From: CAZYQW01 sp964649825
Lineage (GTDB): Bacteria > Planctomycetota > B15-G4 > JADJEK01
Assembly (NCBI GenBank): GCA_964649825.1
Contig: CAZYQW010000136.1
Coordinates: forward strand, 9,140 to 73,139
Direction of reading: 5' to 3'
Length of the DNA stretch: 64,000 bases
Both the position numbers and the translations under genes were made by a program. Positions 1-8,122 of this stretch are shown one piece after another (within the stretch, counting starts at the first letter, position 1; each line of letters begins with the position of its first letter). The notes beneath the pieces are model-generated. The model ran no database searches. It had not been told where the DNA came from and saw only the letters and a list, made by a program, of their open reading frames with translations.

Positions 1-309
1 ACTCAAACCGAGCCCACGGACTCGATGATCCGCGCCCAAGAAGCTTCCGGGCATCGGCTCGACGACGTGTGCGACCGCGACGGCTCGCGTCGCGCCTTCG
101 AGGCGCTGCGCCACCTGGACCGCGACGAAAACGCCGAGCGCGAGCTCCTGCTTGCGCACGAAGCCAACCAGGCGGACGAACGAGATGACCACAACGCGAT
201 CTGGCCGATCGTCGAGCTCACCCGGCTCTATCGCGATCAGCACCGCCGCGAGGAGTTCGATCAGTGGAACGCGCTCCTCCGCGATCGCGCCCCCAAGCCG
301 GGCCGGTAG
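1..309 (+). CDS. C-terminal end of a truncated gene, possibly TPR-like
   Basis: The frame is open from the first base of the window to a TAG at 307-309, so the gene probably starts upstream; an internal ATG lies at 25. About 100 residues are visible and they are charged and helical. The last 40, around WPIVELTRLYRDQ and EEFDQWNALL, resemble the final helices of TPR repeats that often follow Ser/Thr kinases in such genomes. The ECF sigma start lies 11 bp downstream, which suggests co-transcription. The N-terminal half reads poorly as protein, so a frameshift or a chance frame cannot be excluded. The function is not recognised. Confidence 0.4.
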   Translation, partial: TQTEPTDSMIRAQEASGHRLDDVCDRDGSRRAFEALRHLDRDENAERELLLAHEANQADERDDHNAIWPIVELTRLYRDQHRREEFDQWNALLRDRAPKPGR

Positions 310-320
310 CCAAGCGACTC

Positions 321-878
321 ATGGACCTCACCGACGACCTGAAGCAGGCGCGCATCGGCGATCGTCCGGCGGCGGAGCGGTTGATCCCGGCGGTGTACGA
401 CGAGCTGAGACGGCTCGCCGCGCGCTACCTCCGCGGGGAATCGGGGGGACACACGCTGCAGCCGACCGCGCTGGTGCACGAGGCCTACCTGCGCCTCGTC
501 GATCAGACGCGCGCGGAGTTCCACGACCGCGACCACTTCGTCGCCGTCGCGGCGACCGCGATGCGCCGCATCCTCGTCGACCACGCGCGCCGCCGCGCCG
601 CCGCGAAGCGCGACCTCGGCGGCTTGAAGGCCGATCCGAACCAGCAGCCCGGACTCGACCTCGCGCTCGACTTCCTCGCGATCGATGAAGCGCTGAGCCG
701 CCTCGCCGAGCAGAGCGCCCGCCAGGCTCGCGTCGTCGAGCTGCGCTACTTCGCCGGCCTGGGCGTCGAGGAGGTGGCGTCGGTGCTCGGCGTGTCCGAG
801 AGCACGATCAAGAACGACTGGAGCGACGCGTGCGCGTACCTGAGACGCGAGTGGGATCGCGCGGAGCACCGGAAGTGA
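321..878 (+). CDS. ECF-type RNA polymerase sigma factor
   Basis: This 185-aa protein is a sigma-70 family ECF factor of the kind common in planctomycetes and acidobacteria beside Ser/Thr kinases. Region 2 is seen around ALVHEAYLRLVDQ and the DHFVAVAATAMRRILVDHAR stretch. Region 4 is a helix-turn-helix near the end, with VVELRYFAGLGVEEVASVLG followed by STIKNDW. It should direct core polymerase to a dedicated promoter set. The ATG at 321 is preferred over an upstream in-frame ATG at 264, which would overlap the previous gene and add a poorly conserved leader. Its TGA overlaps the GTG of the kinase gene in a GTGA junction (875-878), so the two are translationally coupled and probably form one signalling unit. 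No anti-sigma factor is visible. Confidence 0.9.
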   Translation: MDLTDDLKQARIGDRPAAERLIPAVYDELRRLAARYLRGESGGHTLQPTALVHEAYLRLVDQTRAEFHDRDHFVAVAATAMRRILVDHARRRAAAKRDLGGLKADPNQQPGLDLALDFLAIDEALSRLAEQSARQARVVELRYFAGLGVEEVASVLGVSESTIKNDWSDACAYLRREWDRAEHRK

Positions 879-3823
879 GCACCTCCTTCTCCAGCGACCT
901 GCCGTGGCCGAATCCCGTGCCGTTCCTCGCCGAGGCGTTGGCGTCCAGCGCGGGGCGGCCCGAGCGCATCGGCCGGTACGCGATCGTCGGCCTGCTGGGC
1001 GAAGGCGGAATGGGCGTGGTCTACCGCGCGCTCCAGGAGAGTCCCGCCCGCGAGGTCGCACTGAAGGTCCTCCACCCCGGCCGCGGCGGCGCCGAGCGGG
1101 CGCGACGGTTCGCGCGCGAGGTCGAGGCGCTCGGTCGTCTCGAGCACCGCGGGATCGCGCGACTCTACGAGGCCGGCGACGACCTGATCGGCGGCGCGCG
1201 GGTGCCGTACTTCGCGATGGAGCTGGTCGACGGCACGTCGATCACGCGCTTCGCGGTCGAGCGTGGACTCGGCACGCGCGAGCGGGTCGAGCTCCTCGCC
1301 GCGGTCTGCGGGGCGGTCGAGTACGCCCACGCTCGCGGCATCGTCCACCGTGACCTGAAGCCGGCGAACGTCCTGGTGACCGCGGAGGGCGAGCCGAAGG
1401 TGCTCGACTTCGGCATCGCCCGCGTCGCCGCGGACGACGCCGTCTCGGCGACGCTCCAGACCGAGGCGGGCCAGATCCTCGGCACGATCGCGTACATGAG
1501 CCCGGAGCAGTGCCTCGGCGACCCCGCCGGCGTCGACGAGCAAAGCGACGTCTACGCGCTCGGCGCGATCGGCTACGAGCTGGTCACGGGCCGGCTTCCG
1601 CTCGACGTTCGACACAAGACGCTCGCCGACGCCGCCTGTCTGATCCGCGACCGCGATCCGCTGCCGGCGTCCGCGTTCCACGCGGAATGCGCGGGCGACC
1701 TGGACGCGATCCTCGGCACCGCGCTCGCGAAGGAGAAGGCGCGTCGTTACGGATCGGCGGCCGCCCTCGGAGCGGACCTCGCGCGCCTGCTCCGCGACGA
1801 GCCGGTGCTCGCGCGGACGCCGACCTGGCGCGACTCGATTCGCCGGCTCGCGCGTCGCCACCGCGCCGCCGCGGTCGCCCTCGCCGCCGTCGTCGTCGTC
1901 CTCGTCACCGCGACGATCGTATCGATCCGCTTCGCGCTCGGCGAAGCTCGCCAGCGACGGCTCGCCGACCTGCGCGCCCTGCAGACCACGCAGGTCACTC
2001 GGTTCCAATCCGAGATGCTCGAGAGGATCGACGTGGAGGCGATGGGTCGCGGCGTCGCGGCCTACTACCGCGATCAGATCGGGGCGGCTCTCGCGCGCAA
2101 CCCGGTCGGCGAGTGGCCGTCCCGGAGGCCACGCTCGGCGGCGGAGGTCGCGGCGGCGCTTCGCACGTTCGACGACACGGTCGGAGCCACGAACGGCGCC
2201 GACGTCGCGCGTCACGTGCTCGGCTCGTACGTGCTCGGCCCCGCCGCGAAGACCCTCGCCGATCAGCACGCGAACGCTCCTCCGCTGGTCCGGGCGCAAC
2301 TCCACCTCGCGATCGGAGCCGCCTACCGTGCGCTCGGGCTCTTCGATGACGCCGTGCACCACCTGCGCGAGGCGTACGAGCTGCGCGCCGCCGAGCTCGG
2401 GCACGACCACATCGAAGTCGCCGACGCCTTGAACGGGCTCGCGATCGCGGTGCAGGAGGGCGGCGACGACGCCGCGGCCGAGCCCCTGTTCAAGGAAGCG
2501 GTCGAGATCAGTCGCCGACTCCGCGGCGACGACGACCTCATGACCCTCGCGGCGCTCGTGAACCTCGCCGGGACCTACGACGCCCGGATCGATCCCGAGC
2601 GCGCGGAACCGCTGTATCGCGAGGCGCTCGCGTTGGCGCGGGCGCGTTACGGGAACCAGCACGACATCGTCGCCGGCACGCTCGGCAACCTCGGCGTCCT
2701 GCTGCACGAGAAAGGAGACGACGCCGGGGCCGAAGCCGCGTATCGCGAGGCGATCTCGATCCGGCAGTCGTTGCCCGACGACGAGCTCGGGTTGGCCGAG
2801 GCGAAGACCAATCTGGCCGTCCACCTCGCCAGGCTCGGCCGCGTCGACGAGTCCGAGCTGCTGCTGAAGGACGCGCTCGCGCTGCACGAGCGGCGCCTGG
2901 GTCGCGACCATCCCCACACGTTCGCGCTGTTGCTCCACGTCTCCAACACGCTCGGCTCGGCCGGGAAGCTGGAGGAGTCGGAGGCGCTCCAGCGACGGGC
3001 CGTCGACCTCGGTCGACGACTCTTCGGCGACGATGATCCGCGCGTCGCGCAATCGTTGGTCGGCCTCGCCGAGAACCGGCGACGGCAGGGCGACCTGAGC
3101 GGCGCGGAGGAGCTGCTCCAGGACGCGCTGAGGATCTTCCGCGCGCGACCCGATCGAGCGTCCGGCGGCGACGCGGACGCCCTCGCCGCGATCGCCCTGC
3201 TCCATCACGCCAGGCACGACTACGAAACGGCCGCGGCTCTCCACCGCGAGTCGATCGAGACGCTCCAGTCCCTCGTCGGCCCCGACCACAACCGCCTCGT
3301 GCGGAGCTACAGCAACCTCGCCGCGACGCTCCGGGCCGGCGGCGACCTCCCCGGCGCCGAATCCGCCTATCGCGAGGCGCTCCGGATCCTCCGCGAGCAG
3401 CCCGGGTCCTCTCACGCGCTCGGGATCACGACGAGCGGCCTCGGCAACGTGCTTCACGACCAGGGCGAGCACGCCGCCGCGGAGCCTCGGTTCCGCGAGG
3501 CCATCGCGGCGTTCGAACTGCACCCCGAACTCGCGGAGGACCGCATCTCCCTGACGCAGTCATCGCTCGCGACGACGCTCACCGAGCTCGAACGATTCGA
3601 CGAGGCGGAAGCGCTGCTCCTGTCCGCGCGGGCCGCCATGCTCGAAGGTCGCGGCCGGTCGTACCGGGCGGTGAAGGCGATGCTCGCGGGGCTGGTGGCG
3701 CTGCACGAACGGTGGAACGAGCTCGAGCCGAACGAAGGGCACGCCGAGCAGGCCGAGGAATGGCGGGCGAGGCTCGCCCGCGTGGTGGAGGGGAAGGCGG
3801 ACGACGGAGGCGACGCTCCGTAG
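875..3823 (+). CDS. Ser/Thr protein kinase with transmembrane helix and TPR domain
   Basis: This 982-aa Hanks-type kinase has the glycine loop GEGGMGVVY, lysine K64 in ALKVLH, catalytic D160 in HRDLKPAN and D178 in DFGIA, so it looks active. One transmembrane helix follows at about residues 330-352. A long C-terminal array of tetratricopeptide repeats (about 455-960) has units such as AEPLYREAL and AEAAYREAI, and is probably extracytoplasmic and partner-binding. The GTG start at 875 is chosen because it overlaps the sigma stop; an ATG at 830 in frame would lie inside the sigma gene. Coupling to an ECF sigma suggests that the kinase controls that sigma, as is known for similar pairs; this is inference. 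A weak hairpin with a T-run follows the gene. Confidence 0.92.
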   Translation: MSTSFSSDLPWPNPVPFLAEALASSAGRPERIGRYAIVGLLGEGGMGVVYRALQESPAREVALKVLHPGRGGAERARRFAREVEALGRLEHRGIARLYEAGDDLIGGARVPYFAMELVDGTSITRFAVERGLGTRERVELLAAVCGAVEYAHARGIVHRDLKPANVLVTAEGEPKVLDFGIARVAADDAVSATLQTEAGQILGTIAYMSPEQCLGDPAGVDEQSDVYALGAIGYELVTGRLPLDVRHKTLADAACLIRDRDPLPASAFHAECAGDLDAILGTALAKEKARRYGSAAALGADLARLLRDEPVLARTPTWRDSIRRLARRHRAAAVALAAVVVVLVTATIVSIRFALGEARQRRLADLRALQTTQVTRFQSEMLERIDVEAMGRGVAAYYRDQIGAALARNPVGEWPSRRPRSAAEVAAALRTFDDTVGATNGADVARHVLGSYVLGPAAKTLADQHANAPPLVRAQLHLAIGAAYRALGLFDDAVHHLREAYELRAAELGHDHIEVADALNGLAIAVQEGGDDAAAEPLFKEAVEISRRLRGDDDLMTLAALVNLAGTYDARIDPERAEPLYREALALARARYGNQHDIVAGTLGNLGVLLHEKGDDAGAEAAYREAISIRQSLPDDELGLAEAKTNLAVHLARLGRVDESELLLKDALALHERRLGRDHPHTFALLLHVSNTLGSAGKLEESEALQRRAVDLGRRLFGDDDPRVAQSLVGLAENRRRQGDLSGAEELLQDALRIFRARPDRASGGDADALAAIALLHHARHDYETAAALHRESIETLQSLVGPDHNRLVRSYSNLAATLRAGGDLPGAESAYREALRILREQPGSSHALGITTSGLGNVLHDQGEHAAAEPRFREAIAAFELHPELAEDRISLTQSSLATTLTELERFDEAEALLLSARAAMLEGRGRSYRAVKAMLAGLVALHERWNELEPNEGHAEQAEEWRARLARVVEGKADDGGDAP

Positions 3824-3854
3824 CGGAACGCCCAGTCGAGGACCGCGGCGGTCG

Positions 3855-3879
3855 CAGAAAGGACGCCGGCGCTTTTTCT
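3855..3879 (+). terminator. possible weak intrinsic terminator after the kinase gene
   Basis: An AGAAAG / CTTTTTCT pairing encloses the self-complementary CGCCGGCG and ends in five T residues at 3873-3877, 30-50 bp after the kinase stop and about 100 bp before the protease start. The stem has a bulge, so this is tentative. Confidence 0.3.
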
Positions 3880-3975
3880 CGGAAACTCCTGTCTCCCCCG
3901 CCGCCCGAATCCGCGGTGTCTCCATCCGTGGCGACACGCTCGCCGCGAATTCCTCGTCAACGCAGGAGACACCTC

Positions 3976-6900
3976 ATGACCGTTCGCAATCCCTCCGTCT
4001 GGCTCGCCGTCGGTCTCGCGCTGCTGGCGGCGCCGCCGCCTTCGTCCCTCGCGCAGGTCCCAATCGCCGCCCCCGGCTCGGGCACGGACACCGTCGCCCA
4101 ACGAACCGCCGCGCCGCTCGACGACGCGGTGCCGCTCCCCGACCCGGCGCAGGTCGTCGCCGGTCCCGACGGTGACACCATCGTGAAGGAGCGCTCGGGC
4201 GATCCATTCTTCCTCTCTTTCGCCGGCGGACGCTACTACCCGCCGAAGGACGAACGGCTCGATCCGCGGATCGGGGACGTGTTGGCGCGGCTCGGCACCG
4301 ACGGGAGGACGCGCGACGAGGTGTACGTCTTCATCATGATGGGGAAACGGATGACCGACGCTCGGATCGGCGAGCTCGAGGCGCTGGGGGTTCGCCCGCT
4401 CGGGGTGCAGCCTCACTACTCGCTGCGCGCCGCGATCCCGGCCGCCGTCCTTCCGGTGGTCGCCGCGCTCGACTTCGTGCAGTGGGTCGGCGTGCCCGGC
4501 GACGGGCAGAAGGTGCATCCGGAGCTGCTGCGACGAATGGCGCACGGCGCGGCCGAGCAAGAGGTCTACGTCAGCGTCGTCGAGTCCGACCTCTGCGCCG
4601 CGTCGACGTCGACGCCGGGGCCGGGGCCGGCGCCGCGGACGGGAGGGCCCGGGGACGCCGTCGTCGAGGGGGGCTCCGCGGATGCGGCGCGCCGCTGGAT
4701 GAGCAACGGATGGATGCAGCAGGGCCTGCAGGTACGCGGCGTCGCGATCGACCAGTACATGCCGGATCACCACGTCTTCCGCGCGAGGATCCGCGCTGGC
4801 CAGCTCGCCACGTTGATCGCGCTCGACTTCGTGCAGTTCATCGAACCGGTCGTGCGGCCCGAGCTGCATCACGACGAGTCGATGCCGATGATCCTCGCGG
4901 ACTGGGGCCGCCAATCGTTCGACGGCGGCGTCAACAACCAGGCGATCGCGGGGATCATCGACAGCGGCTTCGACGTCGATCACGACGCGTTCGCCCACGT
5001 CTACTGGGTCGGCTGGAACGAGTCCGATCCCGGAAACGCCGCGGCCACCGTCGACGTGTGCGGACACGGCAGCCACGTGTCCGGTACCATCCTGGGCGAG
5101 CCCGGCGCGGTGGACGCCGCGTACCGCGGCGCGGCCCCCGGCCTCGCCACGTGGCAGTCGGGGCGCTACCGGTTCGTCAAGTGGCTGGGCGACACCTGCC
5201 TCGGCGGCTCCGCCGACATCGCGAACGTCGTCGCCCACATGCGAGGCACCTTCGTCGACCAGTTCGGCGTCGCGTCGCCGCGGCCGATGGTGATCAACAA
5301 CTCGTACGGCACGCCGGGCGCATGGGTCGGAAGCGAGTACAACGCGCGGGTCATCGACGACGAGGTCTTCGGCGAGGACCAGGTCTACGTCTTCGCCGCC
5401 GGGAACAGCGGTCCGACGGGCGGCACGATCGGCCTGCCCGGCGTCGCGAAGAACGCGCTCACGGTCGGCTCGGTCTACGACTACGTGAAGAGCAACCTGG
5501 AGCCGCCGGGAACCATCGCCGCCGGCTCGAGCCGCGGCCCCTGCGCGGACGGCCGGTGGAAGCCGAACGTCGTCGCGCCGGGCGACAAGATCCGTTCGGT
5601 CGCGGCGGGGTCGACGGATGGGTACGCCCTCAAGTCCGGCACGAGCATGGCGGCGCCCCACGTCACCGGATTGATCGCCCAGCTCTGCGACGGCAACTCC
5701 GCCATGCGCTACCAGCCGGAGCGAGTCATGAGCCTCGTGCAGGCGACCGCGATCACCAAGGACGACGCCGTCCTCGCCACGGCGCTAGACTCTCACCTGG
5801 ACAACTACGGCTGCGGGCGCGTCAACGCGGCCAAGCTGCTTTCCGCGAACACGAGCGACTGGACCTGGCTCAACTGGAGCGTCAGCCCGACCGCCACGGT
5901 GACCTCGCCGGTCTTCGAGTCCGGCGACTTCGTGGTCCCGTCGAACACGGAACGTCTGGTCGTGTGCATGACGTACGTCGAGCCGCCGTCGCTCCCCGGG
6001 GCCGGCGCCGCGCTGCTGCATGACTGGGACCTCTACATCGACCGCCCGCCCCTCTCGGCGGCCGGCAACGCGGGCGAGTACATCACTCAACAAAGCAGCG
6101 TCGACAACACCGAGATCCGCATCATCGAGAGCCCCATCTCCGGCGTCTGGCGCTGGAAGGCGTATCCGGCCAGCGTGCTCGCGCCGCTCTTCGACTCGGC
6201 CAAGATGTCGATCACGGTCGTGTTGATCACGTCGGACACCACGCCGGGCGCCTCGTCGACGCTCGTCGCCAGCGACACGTTCATCCGCACCGGCGAGATC
6301 ATCGACATCGATGCGACCGTGCAGGTGAACGAGTACATCGGCTCCGCGGTGGCGCTCGATTCCACCGTCACTCCGGTCGCGCCGCTCTTCACCGCGGCGA
6401 TGACGAAGCTGATCGACGGGCCGACGACGAACCTCCTCGGAAACCCGCTCGCCGGCCGCGACCTGCTCCTCGGCGACGTCCTCGGGCACTCGAGCCGCAA
6501 GGCGCGCTGGTCCGTGTACTGGCCGAGCGAGGGGACGATGACGTTCTCGGTCGACACGATCTCCGACAACCTCGTCCCGATGACGTCGACCGTCGACGTG
6601 GTCGTCGACTCCACGCCGCCCACGGTGCCGGCCGCCGTGACGTCGTCGACGCATCAACCGAACGTGTGGTCGAAGGTGAACAAGCTGGTCGCGAACTGGA
6701 CGCCGGCCGCCGACGCGCTCGCCGGCATCGCCGGCTACTCCGTCTCGTTCAGCAACGGCGCGCCGTCCGCGCCGCCGGACGCGCTCGGTCCCGCCGGCAC
6801 GCAGTTCAGTTCGACCCTGCCGAACGCCGCGGACGGCCACTACGTGAACGTGAAATCGGTCGACAAGTCGGGCAACTGGTCGATCGGCTTCACGAGCAAC

Positions 6901-7941
6901 GGGCCGTATCTCATCGACTCGGTGCAGCCGGGCACGGTCGTGAACCTCGGCTCGTCCACCCACCAGCCGAACGTCTGGTCGAAGAACCCGGGCGTCACGT
7001 TCGCTTGGCAGCCGGCCGCCGACGCGCACTCCGGGCTCGCCGGCTACAGCGTCGCGACCTCGAGCGGCGCACCGGTGCTGCCCGACGCACAGTCCGACCT
7101 CGGGCCGGCCGCGATCAAGCACGCCGAGACCCTCACGACTTCGTCGAGCGGATACTACTTCAACGTCCGCAGCGTCGACGTGGCGGGCAACTGGGACGAC
7201 GACGCGGCGAGCTTCGGCCCGATCCGCATCGACACCGTGGCGCCCGGCGCGCCGGTCAACCTCGCCTCGCCGACGCACCAGGTCGGCGTGTCGTCGACGA
7301 ACGTCAACGTGACGGTCGACTGGTCCGCGGCGTTCGACGCGCACTCCGGGGTCGAAGGCTACGACACCGAGTGGGACCAGTCGGCCGCGACGGTTCCCGC
7401 CGGTGTCGTCGACACGACGGCGACGACGAAGAGCGCGAGCCTGTCGGCGTCGGGGCAGGACTGGTGGTTCCACGTGCGCGCTCGCGACACGGCCGGCAAC
7501 CTCGGGCCGACCGCTCACTTCGGTCCGATCCGCATCGGCCTCTGCGTCGCCACCGCCGGCAGCGTGACGTACGGCACCGGCAAGCCCGGACAGCTCGGCG
7601 TCCCACAGCTCGTCGCGGTCGCGCCGCCCGTTCTCGGTACCGTCGCTGCGGTCGAGATCCAGTCCGCGCGGCCCGGCACGCTGCCGATCCTGCTGCTCGG
7701 CGCGACGCAGGCGGCGCTGCCCTATGACGACGGCGTGCTCCTCGCGACGCCGACGTTCATCGTGAACGTCCCCGTCCCGATCGGCGCCGCCGGGACGCTC
7801 CAGCTCGCGGGCATCCTTCCGCTCGATCCGCTGCTGTGCGGAGCCAGCCTCTATCTTCAGGCCTTGATCCCGGATCCAGCCGCATCGGGCGCGCAGCACC
7901 TGGCGATGACGCCAGGGCTCGAGCTCCAGTTCGGGTCGTAG
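3976..7941 (+). CDS. secreted subtilisin-family (S8) protease with fibronectin-like modules
   Basis: This 1321-aa protein starts at ATG 3976, with AGGAG at 3964-3968; the frame is open further upstream but has no better start. A signal peptide (SVWLAVGLALLAAPPPSSLAQ) is followed by a propeptide-like region. The S8 catalytic domain has D329 (IIDSGFD), H364 (CGHGSHVSG), oxyanion N477 (AAGNSGP) and S557 (GTSMAAPHV), so it should be active outside the cytoplasm. About 103-residue beta-sandwich repeats beginning THQPNVWSK or similar start near 890, 993 and 1098. The last ~130 residues (from about 1189) match a C-terminal domain found in three other secreted proteins of this window. A paralogue lies at 54012-58343. 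The substrate is unknown. Confidence 0.93.
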   Translation: MTVRNPSVWLAVGLALLAAPPPSSLAQVPIAAPGSGTDTVAQRTAAPLDDAVPLPDPAQVVAGPDGDTIVKERSGDPFFLSFAGGRYYPPKDERLDPRIGDVLARLGTDGRTRDEVYVFIMMGKRMTDARIGELEALGVRPLGVQPHYSLRAAIPAAVLPVVAALDFVQWVGVPGDGQKVHPELLRRMAHGAAEQEVYVSVVESDLCAASTSTPGPGPAPRTGGPGDAVVEGGSADAARRWMSNGWMQQGLQVRGVAIDQYMPDHHVFRARIRAGQLATLIALDFVQFIEPVVRPELHHDESMPMILADWGRQSFDGGVNNQAIAGIIDSGFDVDHDAFAHVYWVGWNESDPGNAAATVDVCGHGSHVSGTILGEPGAVDAAYRGAAPGLATWQSGRYRFVKWLGDTCLGGSADIANVVAHMRGTFVDQFGVASPRPMVINNSYGTPGAWVGSEYNARVIDDEVFGEDQVYVFAAGNSGPTGGTIGLPGVAKNALTVGSVYDYVKSNLEPPGTIAAGSSRGPCADGRWKPNVVAPGDKIRSVAAGSTDGYALKSGTSMAAPHVTGLIAQLCDGNSAMRYQPERVMSLVQATAITKDDAVLATALDSHLDNYGCGRVNAAKLLSANTSDWTWLNWSVSPTATVTSPVFESGDFVVPSNTERLVVCMTYVEPPSLPGAGAALLHDWDLYIDRPPLSAAGNAGEYITQQSSVDNTEIRIIESPISGVWRWKAYPASVLAPLFDSAKMSITVVLITSDTTPGASSTLVASDTFIRTGEIIDIDATVQVNEYIGSAVALDSTVTPVAPLFTAAMTKLIDGPTTNLLGNPLAGRDLLLGDVLGHSSRKARWSVYWPSEGTMTFSVDTISDNLVPMTSTVDVVVDSTPPTVPAAVTSSTHQPNVWSKVNKLVANWTPAADALAGIAGYSVSFSNGAPSAPPDALGPAGTQFSSTLPNAADGHYVNVKSVDKSGNWSIGFTSNGPYLIDSVQPGTVVNLGSSTHQPNVWSKNPGVTFAWQPAADAHSGLAGYSVATSSGAPVLPDAQSDLGPAAIKHAETLTTSSSGYYFNVRSVDVAGNWDDDAASFGPIRIDTVAPGAPVNLASPTHQVGVSSTNVNVTVDWSAAFDAHSGVEGYDTEWDQSAATVPAGVVDTTATTKSASLSASGQDWWFHVRARDTAGNLGPTAHFGPIRIGLCVATAGSVTYGTGKPGQLGVPQLVAVAPPVLGTVAAVEIQSARPGTLPILLLGATQAALPYDDGVLLATPTFIVNVPVPIGAAGTLQLAGILPLDPLLCGASLYLQALIPDPAASGAQHLAMTPGLELQFGS

Positions 7942-7976
7942 ACGCCGCCGAATCGATCCTGTTGTTCTCATCGATC

Positions 7977-8010
7977 GACCCGCGCGCATCCTCGACGGTG
8001 CGCGCGGGTC
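7977..8010 (+). terminator. strong hairpin downstream of the protease gene
   Basis: A perfect 12-bp inverted repeat, GACCCGCGCGCA / TGCGCGCGGGTC, has a 10-nt loop and sits 35 bp after the protease stop. There is no T-run after it, so it would be a terminator or RNA-stabilising hairpin of the kind used in GC-rich genomes. It is the most stable intergenic hairpin I noticed. Confidence 0.6.
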
Positions 8011-8122
8011 GCTTCGCCGCGCCGGCCATCGGTCACCGGCGAGAAAACGAACGACCCCCTCCCCGGTCGAGGCGTTACCCTGGACCGATCCAGTCCTGGG
8101 CCCACGCATTCGGGAGTCCAAC

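Noticed and set aside
746..3523. A 925-codon open frame on the minus strand opposite the first kinase
   Set aside because: It mirrors the kinase/TPR gene, is rich in arginine, valine and glutamate in the way antisense frames of high-GC genes are, and has no domain.
6640..7540. Repeated DNA blocks in the protease gene as a CRISPR-like or satellite array
   Set aside because: The ~310-bp periodicity follows in-frame ~103-residue beta-sandwich modules with diverged DNA; there are no short identical repeats with unique spacers.
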